Source: Clostridiales bacterium (GTDB lineage Bacteria > Bacillota > Clostridia > Clostridiales > Clostridiaceae). Taken from it: a DNA stretch of 64,000 bases. Under the pieces are notes generated by a model. It did not search any database and was not told the DNA's origin. It worked only from the letters and a program-made list of their open reading frames with translations. The stretch covers positions 1-64,000 of the forward strand of contig JAAYPK010000046.1 of NCBI GenBank assembly GCA_012519845.1, in the 5' to 3' direction. Below, one piece after another: positions 1-9,677 of this stretch (position 1 is the first letter of the stretch; every line of letters starts with the position of its first letter). The translations under genes and the position numbers were made by a program.

Positions 1-1
1 G

Positions 2-136
2 GTAATGCCTGGAGATCACATTGATATGAATGTTGAATTAATAACACAAGTAGCAATGGATGAAGGATTAAGATTTGCCATCAGAGAAGGTGGAAGAACT
101 GTAGGTTCTGGAGTTGTTACTAGCATAGTAGAATAA
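2..136 (+). CDS. tuf: Elongation factor Tu, C-terminal fragment
   Basis: Only the last 44 codons are in the window; the rest lies upstream. The frame reads [12 protein letters not shown] and then [18 protein letters not shown], the C-terminal beta-barrel signature of EF-Tu, the GTPase that delivers aminoacyl-tRNA to the ribosome. It ends in TAA and is followed directly by a strong terminator, so it closes an upstream transcription unit that is separate from the S10 operon. Confidence 0.95.
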   Translation, partial: VMPGDHIDMNVELITQVAMDEGLRFAIREGGRTVGSGVVTSIVE

Positions 137-148
137 TTTAATTATAAG

Positions 149-181
149 AAAATGTGAAGGATTTTCCTTCACATTTTTTTT
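149..181 (+). terminator. Intrinsic terminator of tuf
   Basis: A perfect 11-bp stem (AATGTGAAGGA, loop TTT, TCCTTCACATT) runs straight into a run of eight T. This is a textbook rho-independent terminator. Confidence 0.95.
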
Positions 182-213
182 GAAATAAAATTAATAAAAA
201 ATAAAACAAAACC

Positions 214-242
214 TTGAAAAAAGAAAATAATAATAGTATAAT
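214..242 (+). promoter_or_regulatory. Promoter of the S10 operon
   Basis: TTGAAA (214-219) and TATAAT (237-242) are separated by exactly 17 bp. It is a near-consensus vegetative promoter placed between the tuf terminator and the rpsJ leader. The start of transcription is expected near 249. Confidence 0.85.
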
Positions 243-248
243 GTAGGA

Positions 249-441
249 GTTGCAGGTCAAAATACGATGAATCAAGAGGTTGCCGGACTTCCGGGTAATT
301 CTTGATGAGTATGTCAGGATCAAGAATCCGACGACAGTTGTTCTGAAATTGACAAGTAATGGTAGAAACACCAGGTACGGTTTACAGAACAAACTGTTGT
401 GCGTTAGAAGTAAAGCGTACATGAAAAGGAGGGAAAGTTAG
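249..441 (+). ncRNA. Structured untranslated leader of the S10 operon
   Basis: About 190 nt lie between the predicted transcription start and rpsJ. One stem pairs ATCAAGA (271-277) with TCTTGAT (300-306) around a CCGGA/TCCGG helix. A second long-range stem pairs 332-345 (CGACAGTTGTTCTG) with 385-399 (CAGAACAAACTGTTG). Ribosomal protein operons are commonly autoregulated through such leaders (in E. coli L4 binds the S10 leader). Whether this RNA binds a ribosomal protein is inference. Confidence 0.55.
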
Positions 442-750
442 ATGTCAAAACAAAAAATTAGAATCAGATTAAAGGCTTTTGATCACACAATATTAGATCA
501 ATCTGCTGAAAAAATTGTTGAAACTGCTAAAACAACAGGGGCAAAGGTTGCTGGTCCAATTCCACTACCAACTGAAAAAGATGTTGTTACAATATTAAGA
601 GCGGTTCACAAATATAAGGACTCTAGAGAACAATTTGAAATTAGAACTCATAAGAGACTTATAGATATCGTTAATCCATCACCAAAAACTGTTGATGCAT
701 TAATGAGATTAAATCTACCAGCTGGAGTAGATATAGAAATTAAATTATAA
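442..750 (+). CDS. rpsJ: 30S ribosomal protein S10
   Basis: The protein has 102 residues, the standard size, and shows the conserved [11 protein letters not shown] start and the [19 protein letters not shown] region. S10 sits in the 30S head and, as NusE, takes part in antitermination with NusB. It is the first gene of the S10 operon behind the structured leader, with an AAGGAGGG site 8 nt before the ATG. Confidence 0.98.
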   Translation: MSKQKIRIRLKAFDHTILDQSAEKIVETAKTTGAKVAGPIPLPTEKDVVTILRAVHKYKDSREQFEIRTHKRLIDIVNPSPKTVDALMRLNLPAGVDIEIKL

Positions 751-815
751 GAAAGTATACATGAACATTTATGATTGCATAGCAATCCGCTAATATGTTT
801 GGGAGGTGTAGGAAA

Positions 816-1445
816 ATGAAAAAAGCTATCATAGGTAAAAAGATAGGTATGACACAAATATTTGATGAAAATGGTAAAGTGATTCCTGTAACAGTAGTAG
901 AAGCAGGTCCATGTGCTGTAATTCAAAAGAAAACAGTAGATAAAGATGGATACGAAGCTATTCAAGTAGGGTTTGGAGAAATAAGAGAAAAATTATTATC
1001 TAAGCCAGCAAAAGGACATTTTGCTAAAGCAGGAGTTTCTTTAAGAAGAACTATAAAGGAATTTAAATTAGAAAATGCTTCTGAATATGAAGTAGGTCAA
1101 GAAATAAAAGCTGATATATTTGAAGCTGGAGACAAAGTTGACGTTTCAGGAGTTTCAAAAGGTAAAGGATTCGCAGGAAGTATTAAGAGATGGAACCAAC
1201 AAAGAGGACCAATGACTCACGGATCTAAATTTAAGAGAGCACCTGGTTCAATGGGAGCATCATCTGATCCATCAAGAACTTTCAAGAACAAGCGTTTACC
1301 AGGACATATGGGAGCTGTTAATACTACTGTTATAAACTTAGAAGTAGTAAAAGTAATAGCAGAAAAGAACCTAATATTAATAAAGGGTGGAATTCCAGGT
1401 CCAAATAAATCTACAGTAGTAATAAGAAATACAGTTAAGGCTTAA
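816..1445 (+). CDS. rplC: 50S ribosomal protein L3
   Basis: The protein starts [20 protein letters not shown], the usual L3 N-terminus, and has 209 residues. An in-frame ATG seven codons upstream overlaps the GGGAGGTGTAGGA ribosome binding site, so the ATG at 816 is the better start. The central loop ([20 protein letters not shown]) reaches the peptidyl transferase centre. L3 is a primary 23S rRNA binder needed to begin 50S assembly. Confidence 0.97.
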   Translation: MKKAIIGKKIGMTQIFDENGKVIPVTVVEAGPCAVIQKKTVDKDGYEAIQVGFGEIREKLLSKPAKGHFAKAGVSLRRTIKEFKLENASEYEVGQEIKADIFEAGDKVDVSGVSKGKGFAGSIKRWNQQRGPMTHGSKFKRAPGSMGASSDPSRTFKNKRLPGHMGAVNTTVINLEVVKVIAEKNLILIKGGIPGPNKSTVVIRNTVKA

Positions 1446-1470
1446 TTTCTTAGAGAAAGGAGGAAGAAGA

Positions 1471-2091
1471 ATGCCTAAAGTAGGGTTATTTAATAAAGAA
1501 GGAAATAAAGTTGGAGATATCCAATTAAACGATGAAGTTTTTGCAGTTGAAGTTAATCAATATGCATTACACCAAGTAGTAGTTGCATTACTTGCAAATA
1601 AGAGACAAGGAACTCAATCAGCTAAGACTAGATCTGAAGTTAGAGGAGGCGGAATAAAGCCTTGGAGACAAAAGGGTACTGGTAGAGCTAGACAAGGGTC
1701 AATAAGAGCACCACAATGGATAAAGGGTGGTATTGTTTTTGCACCAAAGCCAAGAGATTACAGAATGGCAATTCCAAAGAGTATGAGAAAAGTTGCTATG
1801 AAATCTGCTTTAACAAGCAAGGTTCAAGATAATGAAATGATCGTTGTTGATTCATTAGATTTTGAAAAAATTCAAACAAAACAAGTAGTAACTATGTTAA
1901 AAGCTTTTGAAGCTAAGAAGACATTAATTATTACAGCTGAATCAGATGAAAAAGTATATAAATCAGCAAGAAATATTGAAGGTGTTTCAGTTATTCCTGC
2001 AAATAATATAAATGTTTATGATTTATTAAAGTTTGCAAAAGTTATAATAACTAAAGATGCCGTATCTAAAATTGAGGAGGTGTACGCATAA
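1471..2091 (+). CDS. rplD: 50S ribosomal protein L4
   Basis: The 206-residue product carries the L4 extended loop [19 protein letters not shown] that lines the peptide exit tunnel. L4 initiates 50S assembly and in E. coli represses its own operon by binding the S10 leader, which makes it the first candidate ligand for the leader at 249-441. Its stop codon overlaps the start of rplW by one base, implying translational coupling. Confidence 0.97.
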   Translation: MPKVGLFNKEGNKVGDIQLNDEVFAVEVNQYALHQVVVALLANKRQGTQSAKTRSEVRGGGIKPWRQKGTGRARQGSIRAPQWIKGGIVFAPKPRDYRMAIPKSMRKVAMKSALTSKVQDNEMIVVDSLDFEKIQTKQVVTMLKAFEAKKTLIITAESDEKVYKSARNIEGVSVIPANNINVYDLLKFAKVIITKDAVSKIEEVYA

Positions 2092-2390
2092 TGAAATTAA
2101 CAAGCCATGATATAATTAGAAAACCAGTTATTACTGAAAAGACTATGTCAGCTATGGCAGAAAATAAGTACACTTTTGTAGTTCATATAAATTCAAACAA
2201 GTCTCAAATAAAAAAGGCTGTTGAAGAAGTTTTTGATGTGAAGGTAGATAGCGTTAAAACTATAAGAACTATGGGAAAAACTAAAAGAGTAGGCGTGCAT
2301 ATAGGTAAAAGAGCCGATACAAAAAAAGCTATAGTTACTTTAGCAAAAGATAGCAAGGGTATTGAATTCTTTGAAGGATTACAAGGATAA
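2091..2390 (+). CDS. rplW: 50S ribosomal protein L23
   Basis: The 99-residue protein begins with [15 protein letters not shown], the conserved L23 start. L23 lies at the tunnel exit and is the docking site for trigger factor and the signal recognition particle. The ATG shares a base with the rplD stop, and its GAGGTG binding site lies inside rplD. Confidence 0.97.
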   Translation: MKLTSHDIIRKPVITEKTMSAMAENKYTFVVHINSNKSQIKKAVEEVFDVKVDSVKTIRTMGKTKRVGVHIGKRADTKKAIVTLAKDSKGIEFFEGLQG

Positions 2391-2443
2391 TAAAGTGATT
2401 TATTGGTTATAAACCAGATAAGCTTAAAGAAGGAGGGAATATA

Positions 2444-3277
2444 ATGGCAGTTAAGAAGTTTAACCCAACTACACCATCTAGAAGAGAAATGACTATGCAA
2501 ACATTTGAAGAAATTACTTCAGATCAACCTGAAAAGTCACTTTTAGTTTCATTAAAGAAAAATGGTGGAAGAAATGCGCAAGGGAAAATAACTGTAAGAC
2601 ACCAAGGTGGTGGAGCTAAAAGAAAATATAGAATAATAGATTTTAAAAGAAATAAAGATGGAATAGAAGCAAAGGTTGCTTCAATAGAATACGATCCAAA
2701 TAGAACTGCATATATTGCATTAGTAGTTTATAAAGATGGAGAAAAGAGATATATTATTGCTCCAAATGGATTAAAGGTTGGAGATATAATCGTATCAGGA
2801 CCAGATTCAGATATTAAGCCAGGAAATGCTCTACCATTAAAGAACATTCCAGTAGGTACTGTAGTTCATAATATAGAATTACAAGTTGGAAAAGGAGCAC
2901 AATTAGTTAGAGCTGCAGGTGGTTCTGCTCAATTAATGGCTAAAGAAGGAAATTATGCTACACTAAGATTACCATCAGGAGAAATGAGATATGTAAGAAT
3001 CGAATGTAGAGCTACAATTGGTTCAATATCAAATGCTACTAATGATATTATTAACTTAGGTAAAGCAGGAAGAAAGAGACATTTAGGATGGAGACCAACA
3101 GTAAGAGGTTCTGTTATGAACCCTAATGATCACCCTCATGGTGGTGGTGAAGGTAAATCTCCAGTAGGTAGACCTAGTCCAGTAACTCCTTGGGGTAAAC
3201 CAGCTCTTGGATACAAAACTAGAAAAACTAAGAAGTATTCAGATAAATTCATTATTAAGAGAAGAAATGCTAAGTAA
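2444..3277 (+). CDS. rplB: 50S ribosomal protein L2
   Basis: This 277-residue protein has the OB-fold and SH3-like RNA-binding domains of L2. It has the near-invariant C-terminal stretch [20 protein letters not shown], whose histidine lies near the peptidyl transferase centre. L2 is required for subunit association. An AAGGAGGG site precedes the ATG by 8 nt. Confidence 0.98.
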   Translation: MAVKKFNPTTPSRREMTMQTFEEITSDQPEKSLLVSLKKNGGRNAQGKITVRHQGGGAKRKYRIIDFKRNKDGIEAKVASIEYDPNRTAYIALVVYKDGEKRYIIAPNGLKVGDIIVSGPDSDIKPGNALPLKNIPVGTVVHNIELQVGKGAQLVRAAGGSAQLMAKEGNYATLRLPSGEMRYVRIECRATIGSISNATNDIINLGKAGRKRHLGWRPTVRGSVMNPNDHPHGGGEGKSPVGRPSPVTPWGKPALGYKTRKTKKYSDKFIIKRRNAK

Positions 3278-3338
3278 TATAGGAGACATGTTTCTAAATG
3301 TTTCTCATAACTTGGGTTAATGAAGGGAGGCAATATTA

Positions 3339-3617
3339 GTGAGTAGATCAACTAAAAAAGGACCTTTTGTCCATGCAGGATTATTAAAGAAAGTTGAAGA
3401 AATGAATGCAAATAACGAAAAGAAGGTAGTAAAAACTTGGTCAAGAAGTTCTACTATTTTCCCACAATTTATCGGTCATACAATAGCTGTTCACGATGGA
3501 AGAAAACATGTTCCTGTATACATATCTGAAGATATGGTTGGGCATAAGCTAGGTGAATTTGTATTAACAAGAACTTTCAAAGGTCATGTGGATACAGATA
3601 AAAAAGGAAAGAAATAG
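3339..3617 (+). CDS. rpsS: 30S ribosomal protein S19
   Basis: It starts with GTG and encodes 92 residues beginning [18 protein letters not shown], typical of S19. S19 sits in the 30S head, contacts S13 and touches the A-site tRNA. The GAAGGGAGG site 9 nt upstream supports the GTG start. Confidence 0.97.
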   Translation: MSRSTKKGPFVHAGLLKKVEEMNANNEKKVVKTWSRSSTIFPQFIGHTIAVHDGRKHVPVYISEDMVGHKLGEFVLTRTFKGHVDTDKKGKK

Positions 3618-3646
3618 AGAGTTAGTTCGAAAGGAGGAATAAAAAC

Positions 3647-3982
3647 ATGGAAGCTAAAGCGGTAGCAAAGTATGTGAGAATGTCTCCAATAAAAGTAGGA
3701 GCAGTAACAGATCTTATTAGAGGAAAAAATGTTAAAGAAGCTTTTGCAATTTTACAATATACTCCAAGAGAAGCGGCAGTAGAAATAAATAAAGTTTTAA
3801 AATCAGCTGTTGCTAATGCGGAAAATAATTTTGCACTAGATACAGATAGATTATATGTATCAGAAATACATGTTGGGCAAGGACCAACATTAAAGAGATT
3901 CAGACCAATGGATCACGGTAAAGCGTTTAAAATTCTTAAAAAAACAAGCAATATAACTATAGTAGTTAAAGAAAGAGCTTAG
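3647..3982 (+). CDS. rplV: 50S ribosomal protein L22
   Basis: The 111-residue product shows [20 protein letters not shown] at the start and [15 protein letters not shown] in the long beta-hairpin that lines the exit tunnel. That hairpin is where macrolide-resistance changes occur in other bacteria; nothing unusual is seen here. Confidence 0.97.
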   Translation: MEAKAVAKYVRMSPIKVGAVTDLIRGKNVKEAFAILQYTPREAAVEINKVLKSAVANAENNFALDTDRLYVSEIHVGQGPTLKRFRPMDHGKAFKILKKTSNITIVVKERA

Positions 3983-4002
3983 TAAGAAGGAGGGAAAATT
4001 AA

Positions 4003-4668
4003 GTGGGTCAAAAAGTACATCCTCATGGACTTAGAGTTGGTGTTATCAAAGATTGGGATGCAAAATGGTATGCAAACAAGAAAGATTTTGCTGATAACTT
4101 AGTTGAAGATAACAAAATTAGGAAATTTGTAAAGAAGGAATTATTTGCGGCTGGAATTTCAAAAATTGAAATAGAAAGAGCTGCAAAGAGAGTAAAATTA
4201 AACATATATACTGCTAAACCAGGTGTTGTTATCGGTAAAGGTGGAGCAGGAATTGAAGCATTAAAATCAAAAGTTGCTACTTTTGTTAATGGAAAGAATG
4301 TTTTAATTAATATTGTTGAAGTAAAAAATGCAGAAGCTGATGCACAATTAATGGCTGAAAACATAGCTGCACAATTAGAAAAGAGAATTTCTTTTAGAAG
4401 AGCTATGAAGCAAACAATGCAAAGAGCTATGAAACGTGGAGTTAAAGGAGTTAAAACTGCATGTTCAGGAAGACTTGGTGGAGCAGAAATTGCAAGAACT
4501 GAACAATATCATGAAGGAACAATTCCACTACAAACATTAAGAGCTGATATAGATTATGGATTTGCTGAAGCAGATACAACATATGGAAAAATCGGCGTTA
4601 AAGTATGGGTTTATAACGGAGAAATACTTCCAACTAAGAAAGTTGAAAGTGAAGAAGTTGAAGCGTAG
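4003..4668 (+). CDS. rpsC: 30S ribosomal protein S3
   Basis: GTG start, 221 residues, beginning [21 protein letters not shown]. The type II KH domain is visible as [18 protein letters not shown]3 lies at the mRNA entry channel and contributes to ribosomal helicase activity. The AGGAGGG site 11 nt upstream supports the GTG start. Confidence 0.97.
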   Translation: MGQKVHPHGLRVGVIKDWDAKWYANKKDFADNLVEDNKIRKFVKKELFAAGISKIEIERAAKRVKLNIYTAKPGVVIGKGGAGIEALKSKVATFVNGKNVLINIVEVKNAEADAQLMAENIAAQLEKRISFRRAMKQTMQRAMKRGVKGVKTACSGRLGGAEIARTEQYHEGTIPLQTLRADIDYGFAEADTTYGKIGVKVWVYNGEILPTKKVESEEVEA

Positions 4669-4690
4669 TTAAGAAAGGAGGAAAAAGATC

Positions 4691-5125
4691 ATGTTAATGC
4701 CTAAGAGAGTAAAGCATCGTAAGGTACATCGTGGTAGAATGACTGGTAAAGCCACAAGAGGTAATTTTTTGGCATATGGTGATTTCGGTTTACAAGCAAC
4801 TACTTGTGGATGGATTACAAGCAATCAAATTGAATCTGCCAGAATTGCAATAAATAGATATATCAAAAGAGGTGGAAAACTTTGGATAAAGATTTTCCCA
4901 GATAAGCCAGTTACTGAAAAACCTGCTGAAACAAGAATGGGTTCTGGTAAAGGTTCACCAGAATACTGGGTAGCAGTAGTTAAACCAGGAAGAGTGTTAT
5001 TCGAATTATCAGGAGTAAATGAAGAAACTGCAAGAGAAGCTATGAGACTTGCATCACATAAACTTCCAGTAAAAACAAAGTTCGTAGCAAGAAGAGATTT
5101 TGAGGAAATGGGTGGTGAAGAATAA
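4691..5125 (+). CDS. rplP: 50S ribosomal protein L16
   Basis: The 144-residue protein starts [17 protein letters not shown], matching the usual Firmicutes L16 start. A second ATG two codons later is too far from the AAGGAGG site, so the first ATG is chosen. L16 contacts the A-site tRNA elbow. Its stop overlaps the rpmC start by one base. Confidence 0.97.
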   Translation: MLMPKRVKHRKVHRGRMTGKATRGNFLAYGDFGLQATTCGWITSNQIESARIAINRYIKRGGKLWIKIFPDKPVTEKPAETRMGSGKGSPEYWVAVVKPGRVLFELSGVNEETAREAMRLASHKLPVKTKFVARRDFEEMGGEE

Positions 5126-5334
5126 TGAAGGCTAGAGAATTAAAAGAAATAAAAGCAAACGATCCTCAAGATTTAAAGATTAAATTATCTGATCTAAAAT
5201 CTGAATTATTCAACTTAAGATTCCAATTAGCTACAGGCCAATTGGAAAACCCAATGAGAATAAGAGAAGTAAAGAAATCTATAGCCCAAATAAAAACCAT
5301 CTTAAGAGAAGAAGAGTTAAGGGTTCAACAGTAA
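5125..5334 (+). CDS. rpmC: 50S ribosomal protein L29
   Basis: This 69-residue, mostly helical protein has the L29 pattern [21 protein letters not shown]29 lies beside L23 at the tunnel exit. Translation is probably coupled to rplP through the overlapping TAATG. Confidence 0.97.
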   Translation: MKARELKEIKANDPQDLKIKLSDLKSELFNLRFQLATGQLENPMRIREVKKSIAQIKTILREEELRVQQ

Positions 5335-5356
5335 TTCTAGAAGGAGGTATGCCTTA

Positions 5357-5611
5357 ATGGAAAGAGGATTAAGAAAAAAAAGAATCGGAAGAGTTGTTTC
5401 TGACAAAATGGATAAAACTATAGTAGTTGCTGTTGAAACAAAAGTTAGACATCCGCTTTACGGTAAAACTGTAAACAGAACTACAAAGTTTAAAGCTCAC
5501 GATGAAAATAATGAAGCTCAAATTAATGATAGAGTATTAATAATGGAAACTAGACCATTATCTAAAGATAAGAGATGGAGACTTGTAAACATAGTTGAAA
5601 AGGCTAAGTAG
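5357..5611 (+). CDS. rpsQ: 30S ribosomal protein S17
   Basis: The 84-residue product has [19 protein letters not shown] and [20 protein letters not shown], the OB-fold signature of S17, an early-binding 16S rRNA protein of the 30S body. The ATG follows an AAGGAGG site. Confidence 0.97.
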   Translation: MERGLRKKRIGRVVSDKMDKTIVVAVETKVRHPLYGKTVNRTTKFKAHDENNEAQINDRVLIMETRPLSKDKRWRLVNIVEKAK

Positions 5612-5638
5612 CTTTTAAACTGAAAGGAGGGTTATTTT

Positions 5639-6007
5639 ATGATACAACAACAAACTGTGCTTAAAGTAGGAGACAATTCAGGTGCTAAAGAAATAATGTG
5701 CATAAGAGTGCTAGGTGGATCTAAGAGAAAGTTTGGAAATATCGGTGATGTAATAGTTGCTAGTGTAAAAAGTGCAACACCAGGCGGAGTTGTTAAAAAG
5801 GGTGAAGTTGTTAAGGCTGTTATAGTAAGATCTGTAAGAGGCTTAAGAAGAGCAGATGGATCATATATAAAATTTGATGAAAATGCTGCAGTAATTATTA
5901 AAGATGATAAGCAACCAAGAGGAACTCGTATCTTCGGACCAGTTGCAAGGGAGCTAAGAGATAAAGAGTTTAATAAGATATTATCATTAGCACCAGAAGT
6001 TCTATAA
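5639..6007 (+). CDS. rplN: 50S ribosomal protein L14
   Basis: This 122-residue protein begins [20 protein letters not shown], the classical L14 start, and ends LAPEVL. L14 forms the intersubunit bridge with 16S helix 14 and is the docking site of the silencing factor RsfS. The AAAGGAGGG site lies 8 nt before the ATG. Confidence 0.98.
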   Translation: MIQQQTVLKVGDNSGAKEIMCIRVLGGSKRKFGNIGDVIVASVKSATPGGVVKKGEVVKAVIVRSVRGLRRADGSYIKFDENAAVIIKDDKQPRGTRIFGPVARELRDKEFNKILSLAPEVL

Positions 6008-6024
6008 TAGAGGAGGTGTCTAAT

Positions 6025-6339
6025 TTGAAGATTCATGTAAGAAAGAATGACAATGTTGTAGTAATATCTGGTAAAGATAAAGGAAAAATAGGTGAAGTAT
6101 TAAAAGTATATCCAAAGACAGGAAAAGTTCTTGTTCAAGGAGTTAATATAGTAAAGAAACACCAAAAAGCATCAAGAACTCAAGCAGAAAGCGCTATCAT
6201 AGAAAGAGAAGCAGCAATAAATAGTTCTAAAGTAATGCTTTATTGTAAAAAGTGCAAAAAGGCCACAAGAATCAAAAATAATATATTAGATGATGGTTCT
6301 AAGGTAAGAGTTTGCAAGAAGTGTGGAGAAACATTCTAA
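6025..6339 (+). CDS. rplX: 50S ribosomal protein L24 (zinc-ribbon form)
   Basis: The most likely start is TTG, giving MKIHVRKNDNVVVISGKDKG and 104 residues. A GTG three codons earlier lies inside the AGGAGGTG binding site and is rejected. The N-terminal KOW motif is followed by a zinc ribbon with two CxxC pairs (CKKC, CKKC) near the C-terminus. L24 is an assembly initiator near the tunnel exit. Confidence 0.95.
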   Translation: MKIHVRKNDNVVVISGKDKGKIGEVLKVYPKTGKVLVQGVNIVKKHQKASRTQAESAIIEREAAINSSKVMLYCKKCKKATRIKNNILDDGSKVRVCKKCGETF

Positions 6340-6361
6340 ATTCTGAAAGGAGGTACTCAGT

Positions 6362-6901
6362 GTGGTAAGACTAAAAGAAAAGTATGACAAAGAAATTGTA
6401 TCTGCAATGATGGAGAAATTCGGATATAAAAATATAATGGAAGTTCCAAGACTTGAAAAGATTGTAATCAATATGGGTGTTGGGGAAGCAAGAGAAAATC
6501 AAAAAGTATTAGAATCTGCAGTTAATGATTTAACATTAATCTCAGGACAAAAACCAATTTTAACTAGAGCTAAGAAATCAGTTGCGAACTTTAAAATAAG
6601 AGAAAATATGCCTCTTGGATGTAAGGTAACATTAAGAAAGGCAAAGATGTATGAATTTGCTGACAAGTTAATGTCTATAGCTTTACCAAGAGTTAGAGAT
6701 TTCAGAGGTGTTTCTAGCAAGGCATTTGATGGTAGAGGAAATTATTCACTAGGAATTAAGGAGCAATTAATATTCCCAGAAATTGAATACGATAAAGTTG
6801 ACAAAGTGAGAGGAATGGATATTATCTTCGTTACAACTGCAAAGACTGACGAAGAAGCAAGAGAATTATTAAGATTCCTTGGTATGCCATTCGCTCAATA
6901 A
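6362..6901 (+). CDS. rplE: 50S ribosomal protein L5
   Basis: GTG start, 179 residues. [20 protein letters not shown] opens the protein, and the 5S rRNA-binding core [20 protein letters not shown] is intact. L5 with L18 binds 5S rRNA and touches P-site tRNA. An AAAGGAGGT site precedes the GTG. Confidence 0.97.
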   Translation: MVRLKEKYDKEIVSAMMEKFGYKNIMEVPRLEKIVINMGVGEARENQKVLESAVNDLTLISGQKPILTRAKKSVANFKIRENMPLGCKVTLRKAKMYEFADKLMSIALPRVRDFRGVSSKAFDGRGNYSLGIKEQLIFPEIEYDKVDKVRGMDIIFVTTAKTDEEARELLRFLGMPFAQ

Positions 6902-6916
6902 TAAGGAGGGAACAAC

Positions 6917-7102
6917 GTGGCACGTAAGGCTATTATTGAAAAGTGGAATAAAACACCTAAATACAAGACTAGAGCTTATACAAGATGTAGAATATGTGGT
7001 AGACCACATGCAGTTTTAAAGAAATATGGTATATGCCGTATTTGCTTTAGAGAACTTGCATACAAAGGTCAAATACCTGGTTGTAAGAAAGCAAGCTGGT
7101 AA
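6917..7102 (+). CDS. rpsZ: 30S ribosomal protein S14, zinc-binding short form
   Basis: This 61-residue S14 has two zinc-binding CxxC pairs (CRICGRP and CRICFRE). It is therefore the short zinc form that many Firmicutes keep in the spc cluster. S14 completes the 30S head. GTG start with an AAGGAGGG site 9 nt upstream. Confidence 0.97.
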   Translation: MARKAIIEKWNKTPKYKTRAYTRCRICGRPHAVLKKYGICRICFRELAYKGQIPGCKKASW

Positions 7103-7130
7103 TTTTAATTATCGAAAGGAGGCACATTAA

Positions 7131-7529
7131 ATGGTTATGACAGATCCAATAGCAGATTTGTTGACTCGTATAAGAAACGCAAACGCTGTTAGACATGAAG
7201 TAGTAGAGGTACCTTCTTCAAATGTAAAGAAGGCAATTTCAAATATATTATTACAAGAAGGATACATTAAAGAAATAGATGAATATAGTGATGGAATAGT
7301 TCCTATGTTAAGAATTTCTCTTAAGTACGGTGCTAATAAAGAAAAGGTTATTACTGGAATCAAGAGAATATCTAAGCCAGGATTAAGAGTTTACTGTAAG
7401 AAAGAAGAAACTCCAAAGGTATTAAATGGTTTAGGAATTGCAATAATATCAACATCAAAAGGTATTATGGTTGATAGAGAAGCTAGAAAGAACGGATTAG
7501 GCGGAGAAGTACTTTGCTACGTTTGGTAG
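7131..7529 (+). CDS. rpsH: 30S ribosomal protein S8
   Basis: The 132-residue product starts [20 protein letters not shown]. The first ATG is chosen because it is 8 nt from the AAAGGAGG site; the second is 14 nt away. The C-terminus [11 protein letters not shown] is standard. S8 binds 16S helix 21, and in E. coli it represses the spc operon; that role here is not shown. Confidence 0.97.
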   Translation: MVMTDPIADLLTRIRNANAVRHEVVEVPSSNVKKAISNILLQEGYIKEIDEYSDGIVPMLRISLKYGANKEKVITGIKRISKPGLRVYCKKEETPKVLNGLGIAIISTSKGIMVDREARKNGLGGEVLCYVW

Positions 7530-7577
7530 TGGGAAATACAAAATATAAATATGTCAAATTAAACAGGAGGTGCAATA

Positions 7578-8120
7578 ATGTCAAGAGTAGGTAGATTACC
7601 AGTAGCTATACCTGCAGGAGTTACTGTTACAGTATCACCAGATCATGTAGTAACAGTAAAAGGACCAAAAGGTGAATTAGTAAAAGCTATGCACAAAGAC
7701 ATTAATATTGTGGTTGAAAACAATGAAGTAATTGTTACTAGACCAAGTGATGTAAAAGAGCACAGAGCTCTACATGGATTAACAAGAGCTCTTATTAACA
7801 ATATGGTAACTGGTGTTAGTGAAGGTTACCAAAAAACTCTAGAATTAATTGGTGTTGGATATAGAGCACAATTACAAGGTAAGAAACTTGTTATGAACCT
7901 TGGATTTTCACATCCAGTTGAAATAGAGCCAATGGAAGGTATTACTTTCGAAACTCCTGCAGCAACTAAAGTTGTTATTAAAGGAATTGATAAGCAAATA
8001 GTTGGAGCACAAGCGGCTGATATAAGACGTTGGAGAAAACCTGAACCATACAAGGGTAAAGGAATTAAATTTGAAGGTGAATATATAAGACGTAAAGAAG
8101 GTAAAACTGGTAAGAAATAA
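7578..8120 (+). CDS. rplF: 50S ribosomal protein L6
   Basis: The 180-residue protein begins [16 protein letters not shown] and ends with the conserved [21 protein letters not shown]6 has two homologous domains and binds 23S helix 97 near the sarcin-ricin loop. An ACAGGAGGTG site precedes the ATG. Confidence 0.98.
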   Translation: MSRVGRLPVAIPAGVTVTVSPDHVVTVKGPKGELVKAMHKDINIVVENNEVIVTRPSDVKEHRALHGLTRALINNMVTGVSEGYQKTLELIGVGYRAQLQGKKLVMNLGFSHPVEIEPMEGITFETPAATKVVIKGIDKQIVGAQAADIRRWRKPEPYKGKGIKFEGEYIRRKEGKTGKK

Positions 8121-8140
8121 TAGGAAGGAGTGAAATCTAT

Positions 8141-8500
8141 ATGTTCAAGAAGGCAGACAAGAAGGCTAGCAGAGCAAGGCGTCACCTTAGAGTTCGTAAG
8201 AAAGTTTTTGGTACTCCTGAAAGACCTAGACTTTCTGTATATAGAAGTGAAAAGAATATTTATGCTCAAATCATTGATGATATAAATGGTGTAACTTTAG
8301 CATCAGCTTCAAGTTTAGACAAAGAATTTTCTGCTAAAGGTGGAAATAAAGAAGGTGCTAAATTAGTTGGTGAACTAGTTGCTAAGAAAGCTATTAACAG
8401 TGGAGTAACTGAAGTTGTATTTGATAGAGGTGGATACATATATCACGGAAGAGTACAACAATTAGCTGAAGCAGCAAGAGAAGCAGGATTAAAATTCTAA
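8141..8500 (+). CDS. rplR: 50S ribosomal protein L18
   Basis: 119 residues, with [20 protein letters not shown] and a C-terminus [20 protein letters not shown], the 5S rRNA-binding core of L18. The extremely basic N-terminal tail contacts rRNA. AGGAAGGAG lies 10 nt before the ATG. Confidence 0.98.
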   Translation: MFKKADKKASRARRHLRVRKKVFGTPERPRLSVYRSEKNIYAQIIDDINGVTLASASSLDKEFSAKGGNKEGAKLVGELVAKKAINSGVTEVVFDRGGYIYHGRVQQLAEAAREAGLKF

Positions 8501-8520
8501 TAAATGAAGGAGGGAAATAC

Positions 8521-9021
8521 ATGAGAATCGATCCTAATACATTAGGTGACCTTAAGGAAAAAGTAGTTTTTATTAATAGAGTTACTAAGGTTGTTAAGGG
8601 TGGTAGAAATTTCAGATTTAGTGCATTAGTCGTTGTTGGTGATGAAAATGGTCACGTAGGCGTTGGAATGGGTAAATCTATTGAAATACCTGTAGCAATT
8701 AAAAAAGGAATAGAAGATGCTAAAAAGAATATGGTATCTGTTGCAACTGTAGGAAATACAATTCCTCATGAAATATATGGAGTTTTTGGAAAAGGAAAAG
8801 TTCTTATAATGCCAGCTAAAGAAGGTACAGGAGTAATTGCAGGTGGTCCTGCAAGATCAGTACTTGAATTAGCAGGAATTAAAGATGTTAGAGCTAAGTC
8901 TTTAGGTTCAAATAATCCAAGCAACATGGTTAATGCTACAATAAATGGTTTAGCAAATTTAAGAACAGCAGAAGAAATTGCTAAATTAAGAGGAAAATCT
9001 GTTGAAGAGATTTTAGGATAG
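8521..9021 (+). CDS. rpsE: 30S ribosomal protein S5
   Basis: The 166-residue protein shows the S5 double-stranded-RNA-binding fold ([20 protein letters not shown]) and the loop VGVGMGKS. S5 lies at the mRNA entry channel and affects decoding accuracy. The AGGAGG site of rpmD overlaps the rpsE stop region, implying coupling. Confidence 0.98.
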   Translation: MRIDPNTLGDLKEKVVFINRVTKVVKGGRNFRFSALVVVGDENGHVGVGMGKSIEIPVAIKKGIEDAKKNMVSVATVGNTIPHEIYGVFGKGKVLIMPAKEGTGVIAGGPARSVLELAGIKDVRAKSLGSNNPSNMVNATINGLANLRTAEEIAKLRGKSVEEILG

Positions 9022-9033
9022 GAGGTATCTTGC

Positions 9034-9213
9034 ATGGCAAAATTAAGAATTACATTAGTAAAAAGCTTAATAGGAAGAAAAAAAGATCATATAGCTACTG
9101 CAAATGCCTTAGGACTAAAAAAGATTGGCAAAACAGTAGAACACGAGGGTACTCCTCAAATTAATGGTATGGTTAAGAAAATAGATTATCTACTAAAGGT
9201 AGAAGAAGTATAA
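9034..9213 (+). CDS. rpmD: 50S ribosomal protein L30
   Basis: A 59-codon gene reads [19 protein letters not shown] and contains [12 protein letters not shown], the single ferredoxin-like fold of L30. It fills the gap between rpsE and rplO, its normal place in the spc order. AGGAGGT lies about 10 nt upstream of the ATG. Confidence 0.95.
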   Translation: MAKLRITLVKSLIGRKKDHIATANALGLKKIGKTVEHEGTPQINGMVKKIDYLLKVEEV

Positions 9214-9234
9214 AATAGAGGAGGTGCACTGAAT

Positions 9235-9675
9235 ATGAAGCTTCATGAATTACAACCAGCAGCTGGTAGTAAGAAAGCTCCTAAAAGAGTTGGTAGAGGA
9301 ACTGGTTCTGGTTTAGGAAGAAATGCAGGTAAGGGTGAAAAAGGTCAAAACGCAAGATCTGGTGGTGGAGTAAGACCAGGTTTTGAAGGTGGTCAAATGC
9401 CTTTATATAGAAGACTTCCAAAGAGAGGATTCACTAATATATTTGCTAAGAAAATCGTAAGTATTAACGTTGATAGATTAAATATTTTCGAAAATGGTAC
9501 TGAAATAACACCTGAAGTTTTACTTGAAAGAAAAGTAATAAGCAAGGTTATGGATGGAGTAAAAATATTAGGAAATGGTAATATTGAAAAGAGTTTGGTA
9601 ATAAAAGGATGCAAGCTGTCAAAATCTGCTGTTGAGAAGATAGAAGCAGCTGGAGGAAAAGTTGAGGTGATCTAA
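9235..9675 (+). CDS. rplO: 50S ribosomal protein L15
   Basis: The 146-residue product has the glycine/arginine-rich N-terminal tail ([20 protein letters not shown]) and the [18 protein letters not shown] motif that penetrates 23S rRNA. It ends two bases before the secY start, so the two genes are probably translationally coupled. Confidence 0.98.
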   Translation: MKLHELQPAAGSKKAPKRVGRGTGSGLGRNAGKGEKGQNARSGGGVRPGFEGGQMPLYRRLPKRGFTNIFAKKIVSINVDRLNIFENGTEITPEVLLERKVISKVMDGVKILGNGNIEKSLVIKGCKLSKSAVEKIEAAGGKVEVI

Positions 9676-9677
9676 TA

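Noticed and set aside
5632..6036. Antisense frame of 134 codons across rplN
   Set aside because: It lies opposite a conserved ribosomal protein gene, lacks a ribosome site and has no recognisable domain.
7826..8269. Antisense frame of 147 codons across rplF/rplR
   Set aside because: Shadow of two essential genes; no ribosome site or family match.
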